Shown: one piece after another, positions 45,113-53,863 of the stretch | Layout: each line of letters opens with the position of its first letter | Numbering within the stretch: the first letter of the stretch is position 1 | From: Rhizobium phaseoli | GTDB taxonomy: Bacteria > Pseudomonadota > Alphaproteobacteria > Rhizobiales > Rhizobiaceae | Assembly (NCBI RefSeq): GCF_003985125.1 | Contig: NZ_ML133568.1 | Location: 273,739-337,738 of the forward strand | Direction: 5' to 3' | Length of the DNA: 64,000 nucleotides | Notes under the pieces: model-generated | The model's database searches: none | What the model was told of the DNA's origin: nothing | Seen by the model: only the letters and a program-made list of their open reading frames with translations | Made by a program: the position numbers and the translations under genes

Positions 45113-45823
45113 ATGAACCCGATCAATCCCCGTTACGGTGCCGTTCCCGGCGCCCAAACCCTGTTCGACGAGGGTCTGCGCCAGCATATGCTGCGCGTCT
45201 ACAATTATATGGGCCTTGGCCTCGTCATAACAGGCATCGTCGCCTTCATCGTCGGCTCGACCCCGGCGCTTTATGTCCCGATCTTCGGCTCGCCGCTGAA
45301 ATGGGTGGTGATGCTGGCGCCGCTCGCCTTCGTCTTCTTCTTCTCGTTCCGCATCCAGACGATGTCGGCGAGCACCGCGCAAATTACCTTCTGGGCTTTC
45401 TGCGCCGTGATGGGCCTGTCGCTTGCATCCGTCTTCCTGGTCTTCACCAAGACGAGCATCGCCCAGACCTTCTTCATCACCGCCGCCATGTTCGGGACCA
45501 CCAGCCTCTACGGCTACACGACGAAGCGTGACCTCTCCAGAATGGGCTCGTTCCTGATGATGGGCCTCTTCGGCATCATCATCGCCGGCATCGTCAACAT
45601 CTTCCTGGGTTCGAGCGCGCTGCAGTTCGCGATCTCTGTGATCGGCATCGTCGTTTTCGTCGGGCTGACCGCCTACGACACCCAGAACATCAAGGAACAA
45701 TATTCGGAAAATTACGATCAGGAATCGAACCAGAAGCTTGCCGTCTTCGGTGCGCTCTCGCTCTACCTGAACTTCGTGAACATCTTCCAGCTTCTGCTCA
45801 ACTTCACAGGCGAGCGGGAATAG
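45113..45823 (+). CDS. Bax inhibitor-1/YccA-family membrane protein
   Basis: A 236-residue protein with seven membrane helices: MGLGLVITGIVAFIVGS, WVVMLAPLAFVFFFSF, ITFWAFCAVMGLSLASVFLVF, FFITAAMFGTTSLYGYTT, MGLFGIIIAGIVNIF, SVIGIVVFVGLTAYDTQNI and the last helix ALSLYLNFVNIFQLLL. The TAYDTQNIK and ALSLYLNFVN motifs are family hallmarks. Members act as pH-sensitive Ca2+ leaks or FtsH modulators. It starts 20 bases after the anti-sigma gene and is probably in the same operon, so it may serve the same stress response. Confidence 0.9.
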   Translation: MNPINPRYGAVPGAQTLFDEGLRQHMLRVYNYMGLGLVITGIVAFIVGSTPALYVPIFGSPLKWVVMLAPLAFVFFFSFRIQTMSASTAQITFWAFCAVMGLSLASVFLVFTKTSIAQTFFITAAMFGTTSLYGYTTKRDLSRMGSFLMMGLFGIIIAGIVNIFLGSSALQFAISVIGIVVFVGLTAYDTQNIKEQYSENYDQESNQKLAVFGALSLYLNFVNIFQLLLNFTGERE

Positions 45824-45904
45824 GATCGCGCTTCCGGGGGCAATGGAAGCGCAAGAGCCCCGGTCTGCACTCTGTGACAGGATGGCAGATCGGGTGCTCA
45901 TCTC

Positions 45905-45945
45905 AAAACGAAGCGGCCGGGTTCACGACCCGGCCGCTTTCGTTT
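45905..45945. terminator. Bidirectional terminator between the BI-1 gene and the RHE_PE00001-type gene
   Basis: A 10-bp GC-rich stem (GCGGCCGGGT with ACCCGGCCGC) around a five-base loop, flanked by AAACGAA on one side and TTTCGTTT on the other. It works for both converging genes. Confidence 0.85.
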
Positions 45946-47120
45946 CAGATGATACCCCAGGCGCGATAGCGGCCGCGCCCGGTGATTTCGCGAATGCCGA
46001 TCTCATTGACGAGGTTCAGCGCGCCGCGCGGCGTAATCCTGAGATGGCGGGCAATCATCGCCGCCGAGACCATCGGCCGCGACAGGATGAAATCGGCAAG
46101 GTCCGGCAGGCTGCTGTTCGAACGGCGGCCGCGATAGCGCAACTCCATTTGCGTGCGTGCCAGCGACAACCGGTCGATTTCCTTGAGACCGGCCGCAGCG
46201 CCCAGATGCATCGCCTCCAGAAAGGCTTGCAGCCGTGTGGCCCGGTCGCGGGCCCGACGCCGCTCGTGGCGCACCAGCTTCAGCCCGCCGTAAAAGGAAA
46301 AGAGATGCGAGGCGACTTTGCCGCGGGCGCGCAGATAACTTGCGACCAGAAGACCACCGAGCCAATGCTGGCGCCGTAGCGGCTCAATCCTGTCCCAGGC
46401 CTCGAAAAGTATGATGGCGCCGAGAACAGGCGGCAGGCTGTCGGCCAATGGCAGCACGCTTCGCCATTCCGCAAGCCGCTGTTCCTCATCCCATTCGTCG
46501 TCGCCAAGCAGGCCGAGCGGGTCATCATTACGCTTGGTCGTAGATACTGCCGCTGTCTCTTCAGCCGGCGCCTTGCCTGTATGGATGTCGATGAGCTTTT
46601 GCGAGCGGGCAAGAAGTGCGTCGATCTCCGCCATCTCGGCGGCGAGCGGCCCGTCTTCATCCCCCTCCTCATCGTCGGGCTCGACCATGCCGGCCGGGCT
46701 TTTGGTTTCCTGGGCCGTGCCCTCCCCTTCCCCCATGGTTGCGGTCAGCGTTGCAAGGCCCGACACGCCGAAGGCCCAGGCAGGGTCCCCGGTCCAGATC
46801 CGCCGACGGCTCCGCAGCACCGAATGGGCAATCGTCAGCTCGTGGCTGGGCGCGCGGCTATCCATATGCGCATCATGCAAAACTAGATCCTCGACATGCA
46901 CGAGTTCGCCGGCGACCCACAGCGCTCCGGCAGCATCGAAGAAATGACTGCGCTCGGCAAATCCCTCGCCGACCGGCGAGCGCAACACACGCTCGTCCAG
47001 CCGCGCCAGTCCGTCCTCTGCCGCAGCAAGAGCTGGAAGCAGGTTTTGAAGCATCGTACCGTCAATGTCATAGCGCATTGTAAAGCTTTGCGGTTTTTCA
47101 CAAATGGAAGCAAAAGGCAT
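45945..47120 (-). CDS. RHE_PE00001-type plasmid-associated protein (DUF1612/HTH_13-like)
   Basis: A 391-residue protein with an N-terminal region AAEDGLARLDERVLRSPVGEGFAERSHF and HDAHMDSRAPSHELTIAH (DUF1612-like), an acidic middle and a C-terminal domain that ends in a helix-turn-helix: RPMVSAAMIARHLRITPRGALNLVNEIGIREITGRGRYRAWGII. This is the pattern of the family named after the first gene of R. etli p42e, typically found next to rhizobial repABC. It is probably a DNA-binding factor; its role is not known to me. ATG 47120 follows GGCGGAAG; ATG 47078 is an alternative. It is 130 bases downstream of repC on the same strand. Confidence 0.75.
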   Translation of the reverse strand: MPFASICEKPQSFTMRYDIDGTMLQNLLPALAAAEDGLARLDERVLRSPVGEGFAERSHFFDAAGALWVAGELVHVEDLVLHDAHMDSRAPSHELTIAHSVLRSRRRIWTGDPAWAFGVSGLATLTATMGEGEGTAQETKSPAGMVEPDDEEGDEDGPLAAEMAEIDALLARSQKLIDIHTGKAPAEETAAVSTTKRNDDPLGLLGDDEWDEEQRLAEWRSVLPLADSLPPVLGAIILFEAWDRIEPLRRQHWLGGLLVASYLRARGKVASHLFSFYGGLKLVRHERRRARDRATRLQAFLEAMHLGAAAGLKEIDRLSLARTQMELRYRGRRSNSSLPDLADFILSRPMVSAAMIARHLRITPRGALNLVNEIGIREITGRGRYRAWGII

Positions 47121-47250
47121 GTTTTCTTCCGCCACCATGACATGGTTAACGGTGTATTTCAATGAAAGCAGTGGGGAAGAAAGCGGATAAAGGTCACAGC
47201 GACAGGCCGCATCTTCTTCTACACCGCGCAGCTGGCGCGAGGCTTTATGA

Positions 47251-48465
47251 TCAGCCGGTTCGCCTCGCCAGCGGACCATTTGCCCGCATCAACGCCATCA
47301 GCATCGGCCCGATCGAGAATTCGCCGCGCTCCGCCCGCCGGGTCAGATCGCGCAGATAGCCGCCAGCCGAGTTGATATGGCCGCCCCGTTCCAGAATGCA
47401 GGCGATCACCGTGGCGGCGTTTTCCGGCCCCATGATATCGCAGGCCAACTGATAGGCGCTCGGGCTGACGCCCAGCGTCGAGCGGACGATGACGGCCGCG
47501 GCCATCAGATCCCGCCAGCTGCCGATCCCGCCGCCCGGCCCATAAGCGGCGATCTCGGGGCAGGCCTGCAGCACCATGGCGAGCGGAAAGGACTTTGGCG
47601 GCTCCCGCCACGTCCGCTGTTCTTCCTCCGGCTTCGCGCCCTGCTTCGTTTCGAAGCTTGGTTCAAGTTCAGATGTGGGGTGTGGGTTTGAATTATGTAT
47701 GTGCCGACCGTTTTGGCTGTCATTGGCGTCTGTTTTTTCTGTTTTCGTTTTCGATTCCAGCGTCTTGATGATCATCTCGCGGAACGCCTCGAGATCAGTC
47801 AAGAGGCTCCTCATCTCCGCCGCCGACGGACGACGCGGCAGGCTGGCCGAAAGCAGATTGAAGTGCTTCTGCATCTCCATCCATTCGCCCGCTATTTCCT
47901 CTTCCAGCGCGATCTCGATCAGTTTGGCGATATCACGCCGGCAGAGCGTCAGGCGCTCCCGCAGACGCTTCCATTCCAGCCTGTCGGCCATCACCTGCGC
48001 CGCCTGCGCTTCGATCTCGCCGGCGCGTGCTAGAAGGGGCGCCAGGCTGAAGCCAAAGGCCTCGCCAAGCTTACCCTCGCCGTTGCGGCGGGCAAACCGT
48101 TTGCCGTTCGGGCTGTCGCGCCGAATGATCAGGCCGGCTTCCACCAGCATCGCCAGGTTCCGTCGCAGCGTCGTCCCGGCCATGCCATGCGTACGCAGCG
48201 AAAGCTGCTCATTCGACGGAAAAACCACGAAACCATTGGCCTCGGCAATCTCGTTCTTCGGGTAGAAGGTCAGCAGCGCGTTGAGAACGGCAAGCGCGCG
48301 ATCGGATACGCCGATCATATCCTTTGCCTCGCAGAGCGAGCGGAAGATCTTCCACTTGTCGACCGATGCATCCGGGTCGACCTTGCTGGCGCTTTCCTGG
48401 CTTGCCAGCATGCCAAGCGTCATTGATCGCCGCCCAAAGGGCGTCGATACATATTGAGGCTCCAT
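47251..48465 (-). CDS. repC: Replication initiator RepC (repABC family)
   Basis: A 404-residue initiator beginning MEPQYVSTPFGRRSMTLGMLASQ, the family signature. The N-terminal winged-helix DNA-binding half contains LALLTFYPKNEIAEANGFVVFPSNEQLSLRTHGMAGTTLRRNLAMLVEAGLIIRRDSPNGKR; the C-terminal half ends with the GNYP-type conserved block. The ATG at 48465 is preferred over the GTG at 48474 because AAGGTGAGG lies just in front. In repABC replicons the origin lies inside repC. A counter-transcribed RNA is encoded just upstream on the other strand and limits repC expression. Confidence 0.95.
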   Translation of the reverse strand: MEPQYVSTPFGRRSMTLGMLASQESASKVDPDASVDKWKIFRSLCEAKDMIGVSDRALAVLNALLTFYPKNEIAEANGFVVFPSNEQLSLRTHGMAGTTLRRNLAMLVEAGLIIRRDSPNGKRFARRNGEGKLGEAFGFSLAPLLARAGEIEAQAAQVMADRLEWKRLRERLTLCRRDIAKLIEIALEEEIAGEWMEMQKHFNLLSASLPRRPSAAEMRSLLTDLEAFREMIIKTLESKTKTEKTDANDSQNGRHIHNSNPHPTSELEPSFETKQGAKPEEEQRTWREPPKSFPLAMVLQACPEIAAYGPGGGIGSWRDLMAAAVIVRSTLGVSPSAYQLACDIMGPENAATVIACILERGGHINSAGGYLRDLTRRAERGEFSIGPMLMALMRANGPLARRTG

Positions 48466-48559
48466 GTCCCTCACCTTTTTTTAAGGCAAAAGAAATCTCA
48501 CCATCCAAAAGGATGCCGAAGATGCTTGACAGCGATTCGAGGAAGTGCGATTCTCAGAT

Positions 48560-48610
48560 TGTCCAGATATGAGAAAGGCTTCCGCGACGGCAACGTTCGG
48601 AGGCTTTTTT
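48560..48610 (+). ncRNA. Counter-transcribed RNA (ctRNA, incompatibility factor) between repB and repC
   Basis: On the strand opposite to repC lies a promoter with TTGACA at 48526-48531, 17 bases, GATTCT at 48549-48554. About 20 bases further comes a strong terminator hairpin (48574-48610). This predicts an RNA of about 50 nt, close to the 59-nt ctRNA of R. etli p42d. It is complementary to the repB-repC leader and should repress repC translation and determine plasmid incompatibility. Confidence 0.8.
48574..48610 (+). terminator. Terminator of the repABC ctRNA
   Basis: An 11-bp stem, AAAGGCTTCCG with CGGAGGCTTTT (two U-G pairs), a 13-base loop and a run of six T. In the antisense direction the same hairpin lies in the repC leader and can take part in RNA-RNA pairing. 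Confidence 0.85.
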
Positions 48611-48620
48611 CTTTTGCGGC

Positions 48621-49616
48621 CTACTCTCCTGCTTGCAACTTGCCGGCCCGATAGGCTTCGTAAAGCTCATCGAGACGGCGTGAAATGTAAGCGCCGAAAT
48701 CCGGCGCATCGCCGGTTTTCAACGCGATCGTGAAGGAATTGCCGGCGCTCTTGATTCGGCCGGCAATCTTGCCGCCGCTCTTCGGCTTCCAGTCGTATTC
48801 CGTGGGCTCCGGCTTCGCCTCTTTGCGGGCAAGTTCGGCAACCAAAAGTTCGAAACGGCGGTCGCTCTCTTCCGCCATGAAGCGTTCCGAGGCGATCAGC
48901 TTCGTAAGCCGCGCCGCCGTTATCCCGTTCCAATCCTGGGCAAGCGCCATCCATTTACGCCGTCCGATGCCGGGTGCTGCTCCCACGGAGCGGACGATCT
49001 CGGCCGGGATGGCCTTTGCGACCGATAACAGCTTCGACAGCTCCGTCTTGTCGGTCGATAGCGCCTTCATGATGACGGGGCGCTCAAACCCCTTGAGCTC
49101 GAGATTGAAGGCAAAGACGGCGCGTTCAATATAGGAAAGGTTGCGGCGCGCCGAGTTCTCGATACCCTGCGCGATGACAACATCGGTATCATCGAGCTGG
49201 CGGACGATCGCCTGCACCTTGCGTCCAAGCAGCCTCACGGCCTGGAGGCGTCGATGGCCGTAGGCGATCTGGTAGCGCGCCTCGTCATCTGGATGGCGGC
49301 GGACGAGGACCGGCACTTCCTGACCATTCTCGGCAATCGACTGCACCAGATCGTCTTCCATATCGAGCGGCTGGTCGGCAAGCCGGTCGCGCACGAAGGA
49401 GGAATCGATCAGATCCGGATCGAGTTCGACAATACGTTCGCCGGAAAGCAGGGCCTCCTGCATCGCCCTGCTCTCTTCCTCCATGCGCCCGAGGGTCAGC
49501 GCCATCGTCCGGACCGGCCCGGCCGCTCCGCGCGACGACGACTCTTCGTAGTTGGCCGCGGCCAACTCCTGCGCCGTATCGTCGAAAAGACCTTTAAGGC
49601 GATTGCGTCTGCTCAT
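48621..49616 (-). CDS. repB: Partitioning protein RepB (ParB-like)
   Basis: A 331-residue ParB-family protein: N-terminal MSRRNRLKGLFDD, the ParB/Spo0J core with ENGQEVPVLVRRHPDDEARYQIAYGHRRLQAV (GHRR nucleotide motif), a helix-turn-helix around TDKTELSKLLSVAKAIPAEIVRSVG and a RepB-type C-terminus. It binds parS and works with RepA in segregation. Its start overlaps the repA stop by ATGA. One parS palindrome is embedded in codons 17-22, which encode ELAAAN. Confidence 0.95.
   Translation of the reverse strand: MSRRNRLKGLFDDTAQELAAANYEESSSRGAAGPVRTMALTLGRMEEESRAMQEALLSGERIVELDPDLIDSSFVRDRLADQPLDMEDDLVQSIAENGQEVPVLVRRHPDDEARYQIAYGHRRLQAVRLLGRKVQAIVRQLDDTDVVIAQGIENSARRNLSYIERAVFAFNLELKGFERPVIMKALSTDKTELSKLLSVAKAIPAEIVRSVGAAPGIGRRKWMALAQDWNGITAARLTKLIASERFMAEESDRRFELLVAELARKEAKPEPTEYDWKPKSGGKIAGRIKSAGNSFTIALKTGDAPDFGAYISRRLDELYEAYRAGKLQAGE
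49551..49566. other. parS: parS centromere site inside repB
   Basis: GTTGGCCGCGGCCAAC is a perfect 16-bp palindrome that fits the repABC parS consensus GTTNNCNGCNGNNAAC at every fixed position. It lies near the 5' end of repB. Confidence 0.88.
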
Positions 49617-50809
49617 GTCCTGCCCCAGGCTTTGTGAATGCCGGCAAGAACCTCGCTGTTGGCGGCATTGACCGATTCCAGCGCCCGATCGTAGGTCGAG
49701 CGGCGCACTTGCCCCTTCTCGATTTCGAAGAGGGTCTGCTTGGTCAGGCCGGCATCGGCGATTGCCGTCGACTTGAGAATGGTTGCCGTCAACACGTCAT
49801 CGCCGAACAGGCTGCGCAACAGCGCAACAATCTGCGACTGCGGTGCATCGAACGGTTCGTGCCGGGTGACGACATATTTGATGAAGTCGTGTTGCAGGTC
49901 GCCGCCGGCCTTGCGCACGACGGAGAGCAGATCCGAGGTCATCAGCAGGAACTGCGACATGGACGCGACGTCGACCATCTGCGGATGGATGGTGATGAGC
50001 AGCGATGTGGCGGCGCAGACGGCCCCGAGGGTGAGATAGCCGAGCTGCGGCGGGCAATCGATCACCACCACGTCGTAATCGGCCTCGACCTCGGCAATCG
50101 CCACGCCGACCCGGCGGAAGAACAGCTCGGCCGGCTTCTGGCGATCAGTGAGCGCCCGCGGGGTGTCGTGCTCGAACTCCATCAGTTCCAGATTGCCCGG
50201 CACAAGATCGAGCCCGTCGAAATAGGTCTTGCGGACAATCTCCTTCAGCGGCTTGCGTCCGGCATCGTAGCGAATTGCGCCATAGAGCGTATCGCCGTCG
50301 GAGAGATCGAATTCGGGCTGCACGCCGAGCATGGAGGAGAGCGAAGCCTGCGGATCGAGATCAATGGCAAGCACCCGATAACCGGCCAGCGCCAGATACT
50401 GCGCCAGATAGAGGGTCGTCGTCGTCTTGGCCGAACCGCCCTTGAAATTGGTTACGGCGACCGTCTGCAGCTTCTCGCCGGGACGCCGCCACGGAAGATA
50501 GGCGAGCGCATCCTTCGGCTTCAGCTTCGCCATATAATGGCGCAATTCATTGATCTGGCCGAGCGTATAGGAGCGCCTGCCGTTCGGGGAAAGTTCCGGC
50601 TGCGGTCCCTTGCCATCCAGCGAAAGCTGGCGAAGATAGCCGTCGGAAACGCCGATCATCTGTGCGGCCTCGCCGGAGGAGAATGTGCGCAGCGTCTTCT
50701 GCGAAAGCGGCGGAAACAGCTTGTCGCGCAGCAGCTTCAATTGCCGCGAAAGCTGGTTCGCATGCCGCTCGATCCGCACATCTGTCGTCGATACGCTAAT
50801 GTTGTCCAA
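49613..50809 (-). CDS. repA: Partitioning ATPase RepA (ParA-like)
   Basis: A 398-residue Walker-type ATPase: N-terminal helix-turn-helix region FSSGEAAQMIGVSDGYLRQLSLDGKGPQPE, Walker A deviant KGGSAKTTTT, DLDPQASLSSMLG, Walker A' VVIDCPPQLGYLT. It drives segregation with RepB and represses its own promoter. TTG 50809 is preferred because AAGGA lies nine bases before it; TTG 50818 abuts the ribosome site. A 16-bp inverted repeat and a second parS lie upstream. Confidence 0.95.
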   Translation of the reverse strand: MDNISVSTTDVRIERHANQLSRQLKLLRDKLFPPLSQKTLRTFSSGEAAQMIGVSDGYLRQLSLDGKGPQPELSPNGRRSYTLGQINELRHYMAKLKPKDALAYLPWRRPGEKLQTVAVTNFKGGSAKTTTTLYLAQYLALAGYRVLAIDLDPQASLSSMLGVQPEFDLSDGDTLYGAIRYDAGRKPLKEIVRKTYFDGLDLVPGNLELMEFEHDTPRALTDRQKPAELFFRRVGVAIAEVEADYDVVVIDCPPQLGYLTLGAVCAATSLLITIHPQMVDVASMSQFLLMTSDLLSVVRKAGGDLQHDFIKYVVTRHEPFDAPQSQIVALLRSLFGDDVLTATILKSTAIADAGLTKQTLFEIEKGQVRRSTYDRALESVNAANSEVLAGIHKAWGRT

Positions 50810-50821
50810 AACACCCAATCC

Positions 50822-50870
50822 TTTTCGATGCGCTTTTCTGTCAACTTAGCGTCAAAAAGCGTATCGAAAA
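50822..50870 (-). promoter_or_regulatory. Inverted repeat in the repA promoter region
   Basis: TTTTCGATGCGCTTTT (50822-50837) and AAAAGCGTATCGAAAA (50855-50870) are inverted copies with one mismatch in 16, separated by 17 bases, directly before the repA start. It is a likely RepA/RepB autorepression operator. Confidence 0.65.
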
Positions 50871-50925
50871 TGACACGATTCGGTATCTGCGGCAACAATA
50901 GGGGCCGGAGCCTCCTGTGGATCCA

Positions 50926-50941
50926 GTTGGCCGCGGCCAAC
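50926..50941. other. parS: parS centromere site upstream of repA
   Basis: A second, identical copy of GTTGGCCGCGGCCAAC, 117 bases upstream of the repA start, between repA and cobF. A centromere at this position is common in repABC replicons. Confidence 0.88.
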
Positions 50942-51009
50942 TCGCTGTTCTGCCCTTGCGGCGACCCGGCTTTTTCGGCAAGACCGCCAGGAATCATGGG
51001 AGTATCGGC

Positions 51010-51774
51010 GTGAAGCACATCCATATCATCGGCATCGGTACGGGCAATCCGGAGCACGTCACCATACAGGCAATCAATGCGATGAACGCCGCCGACGTGA
51101 TCTTCCTGCCGCTCAAGGGCGCGGTCAAGGAGGAGCTTGCCGAGGTCCGCCGAGAGATCTGCCAACGGTATATTGCCCGGCCGGGCGTCCGGATTCTAGA
51201 ATTCGAAGTGCCACAGCGACAGACGGCGGAGAGAAGCTACGGGCAAAGCGTCGACGCCTGGCATGGCGAAATCGCCCATATCTATGAAGAGCTGATCTCA
51301 GGTCTCCCCGAGGATGGCAGCGGCGCCTTCCTCGTCTGGGGCGACCCCAGTCTCTACGACAGCACGATCCGCATCATCGAGCGGGTGCGGCAGCAAGCTG
51401 GCCTGGAGTTCGACTACCGCGTCGTTCCCGGCATCACCAGCATCCAGGCCCTGGCGGCCAGCCACAAGATCCCGATCAATCTCGTTGGCAGGCCGATCGA
51501 GATCACCACTGGACGCAGGCTGGCGCGGGAGGGACTCCAGGCGCCAACGACCGTCGTCATGCTCGACGGCGAACAGGCTTTTGCCAGGATCGACGATCCC
51601 GACGCCGAGATCTTCTGGGGCGCCTATCTCGGCACCGAGGACGAGATCGTCCGATCAGGGCGGCTCGGCGATGTCGCGGCCGATATTCTGACACTCAGGC
51701 GCGAGGCCCGGCAACGGCATGGCTGGATCATGGACATCTATCTCCTGCGCAAGGGGCGGGATTTCGAGGAATAG
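51010..51774 (+). CDS. cobF: Precorrin-6A synthase (deacetylating)
   Basis: A 254-residue SAM-dependent methyltransferase of the aerobic cobalamin pathway, methylating C-1 with loss of acetate. It shows the tetrapyrrole methylase features HIIGIGTGNPEHVTIQAI, FLVWGDPSLYDSTIRI and VVPGITSIQALAA, and the CobF-like end RQRHGWIMDIYLLRKG. GTG 51010 follows GGGAG; the frame is open further upstream but without family-like sequence. It stands divergent from repA; the shared gap holds a parS. No cobalamin riboswitch is visible in front of it. Confidence 0.9.
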   Translation: MKHIHIIGIGTGNPEHVTIQAINAMNAADVIFLPLKGAVKEELAEVRREICQRYIARPGVRILEFEVPQRQTAERSYGQSVDAWHGEIAHIYEELISGLPEDGSGAFLVWGDPSLYDSTIRIIERVRQQAGLEFDYRVVPGITSIQALAASHKIPINLVGRPIEITTGRRLAREGLQAPTTVVMLDGEQAFARIDDPDAEIFWGAYLGTEDEIVRSGRLGDVAADILTLRREARQRHGWIMDIYLLRKGRDFEE

Positions 51775-51851
51775 CCGATCGACCCTTTCCGGCATGTTTT
51801 GCCCCGCCCGCCGCGATCATGTAAGAAACGGACAGAGGATTGAGAACGGGC

Positions 51852-53228
51852 ATGGAAACCGCCAGGACGATCGACAACGGAGAGGCGACGGACAGTCATG
51901 ACCGCGCGGCGGCGAAGAGGCGCGCGCGCGGCGCCTGCCCCGCCCTTGCCGCACCGATGCCGACCGGCGACGGCCTGCTCGTGCGGCTGCGTCCGGCCGG
52001 CGGCGCCTTGACGCTGCTGCAACTCGCCGCACTTGCCCGCTCGGCTGCGACGCATGGAAACGGCATTCTCGAGATCACCGCGCGCGGTAATCTGCAAATC
52101 CGCGGGCTGCGGGCCGAGACGGTCGCAAAGCTCGCCGCCGATATCGATGCCGGCGGCATCATCGTGCCGGACGGACCGGCAATCGAGCTCTCGCCGCTGC
52201 ACGGCATCGACCCGGAAGAGGTGAGCGATCCGGCCGCCATGGAACTGGCGTTGCGCAACACACTACAGGAACAGTTCGCCTCGCCGTGGCTTGCGCCGAA
52301 ACTGTCGATCGTCATCGACGGCGGTGGGGTCTTCGGCTTGTCGGCGCTTCCCGCCGACATCCGTGTCGTCGCGGTTTCACAAACACAATGGCTGGTCGCC
52401 GTCGATGGCGACGGGGCGACGGCAACGCCGGTCGCGGTCGGGTCTGCGGAGGCAGCCGTCTCAGCCGCCGGCGAAATCCTGAGCCTGCTGGCAATGCTCG
52501 GGCCGGGCAGTCGGACACGGGATATCGATCCGGCGCTTCTGCGAGCACATTTTCCCGCCATGGCCGCCATCCCAACGATTCAGTCCCGCTCGGCAAGGAT
52601 GCCGTTATCGGGCCTGCATCGATTGGCCGACGGCAAAACCGTGCTCGGCGTGCGGCCGGAATTCGGGCAGACGAGGGCGTCCGACCTCACCGCCCTGCTC
52701 GCTCTCGCCGACGCCGCCGGCGCAACGGCCATCCGGCTGGCGCCGGGCCGCGGTTTCTTCTTCCTCGGCCTGCCGGCAGAGAGCGTGCCGGCGATCGAGG
52801 CCGCGGCCGCCAGCTATGGCTTCAGCGCGCAATCCGGCGAGAAAGCCGAGCATATCGCCGCATGCGCCGGCGCCGGCGCCTGCGGCTCCGCCTTCTTCGA
52901 GACCAGAACGCTGGCGCGCCGCATTCTGGCCGCGGCACCCGACCTTTTCGACGGCTCGCTGACGCTGCATCTCTCCGGCTGCGCCAAGGGCTGCGCGCAT
53001 CCGCGTCCGGCGCTGACGCTGACCGGCACGTCTGAAGGTTACGATCTCATCCTCAACGGGTTGGCAATGGACCGGCCGGATGAACGGATCGCTGGCGGAC
53101 GGATCGATTTCGCTATAGAGAGGCTCGCCCGCTCCATCGAAGACAACAGAGGCGCTGGCGAATCGACCGCCGCCTGCCTTAAACGGCTTGGCGCAACCGG
53201 CGTTGCGAAGGCGCTGCGACAGGGATAG
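51852..53228 (+). CDS. cobG: Precorrin-3B synthase
   Basis: A 458-residue monooxygenase with the nitrite/sulfite-reductase fold. Two ferredoxin-like halves (ITARGNLQIRGL; PLSGLHRLADGKTVLGVRPEFGQ) and cysteines for a 4Fe-4S centre in CAGAGAC and SGCAKGCAHP match CobG, which uses O2 to hydroxylate precorrin-3A. Its presence marks the aerobic, late-cobalt route. ATG 51852 has GAGGA twelve bases upstream. First gene of cobGHIJ; cobH starts two bases after its stop. Confidence 0.9.
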   Translation: METARTIDNGEATDSHDRAAAKRRARGACPALAAPMPTGDGLLVRLRPAGGALTLLQLAALARSAATHGNGILEITARGNLQIRGLRAETVAKLAADIDAGGIIVPDGPAIELSPLHGIDPEEVSDPAAMELALRNTLQEQFASPWLAPKLSIVIDGGGVFGLSALPADIRVVAVSQTQWLVAVDGDGATATPVAVGSAEAAVSAAGEILSLLAMLGPGSRTRDIDPALLRAHFPAMAAIPTIQSRSARMPLSGLHRLADGKTVLGVRPEFGQTRASDLTALLALADAAGATAIRLAPGRGFFFLGLPAESVPAIEAAAASYGFSAQSGEKAEHIAACAGAGACGSAFFETRTLARRILAAAPDLFDGSLTLHLSGCAKGCAHPRPALTLTGTSEGYDLILNGLAMDRPDERIAGGRIDFAIERLARSIEDNRGAGESTAACLKRLGATGVAKALRQG

Positions 53229-53230
53229 GA

Positions 53231-53863
53231 ATGCCAGACTACGATTACATCCGCAGCGGCGACGCGATCTACGAGCGTTCCTTTGCGATCATCCGCGCCG
53301 AGGCCGATCTTTCGCGCTTCACCGAAGATCAAGCCGAGATCGCCGTCCGCATGATCCATGCCTGCGGGTTGGTCGAAGCGGCGGCGCATTTCGTCTTTTC
53401 GACCGATTTCGTCGGTGCCGCGCGGAGCGCGCTGCAGGCCGGGGCGCCGATCTTCTGCGACGCGGAAATGGTCTCCCATGGTGTCACCCGGGCGCGGCTG
53501 CCGGCGCTGAACGAGGTGATCTGCACGCTGCGCGATCCGGCGACGCCAGAGCTGGCGCGCGAGATCGGCAATACGCGCTCGGCCGCCGCCATGCATCTGT
53601 GGCTCGACCGGCTCGGCGGAAGTGTCGTCGCGATCGGCAACGCGCCGACGGCGCTGTTCCACCTGCTCGAGCTCCTGCGCGACGGCGCTCCGAAACCCGC
53701 TGCGATCCTCGGCATGCCCGTTGGCTTCGTCGGCGCGGCGGAATCGAAGGACGCGCTGGCAGAGAATTCCTACGGCGTTCCCTTCGCCATCGTGCGCGGC
53801 CGGCTTGGCGGCAGCGCCATGACGGCTGCAGCGCTCAATGCTCTGGCGAGGCCGGGGCTATGA
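53231..53863 (+). CDS. cobH: Precorrin-8X methylmutase
   Basis: A 210-residue enzyme that moves the C-11 methyl to C-12 to form hydrogenobyrinate. Conserved segments: YERSFAIIRAEADL, AVRMIHACGLVEAA (with the catalytic-type histidine), ALQAGAPIFCDAEMVSHGV, IGNAPTALFHLLEL and MPVGFVGAAESKDAL. Length is normal. The stop overlaps the cobI start by ATGA. Confidence 0.95.
   Translation: MPDYDYIRSGDAIYERSFAIIRAEADLSRFTEDQAEIAVRMIHACGLVEAAAHFVFSTDFVGAARSALQAGAPIFCDAEMVSHGVTRARLPALNEVICTLRDPATPELAREIGNTRSAAAMHLWLDRLGGSVVAIGNAPTALFHLLELLRDGAPKPAAILGMPVGFVGAAESKDALAENSYGVPFAIVRGRLGGSAMTAAALNALARPGL

Noticed and set aside
50871..51009. Possible cobalamin riboswitch before cobF
   Set aside because: The gap is too short and no B12-box-like sequence was seen; the region is occupied by parS.
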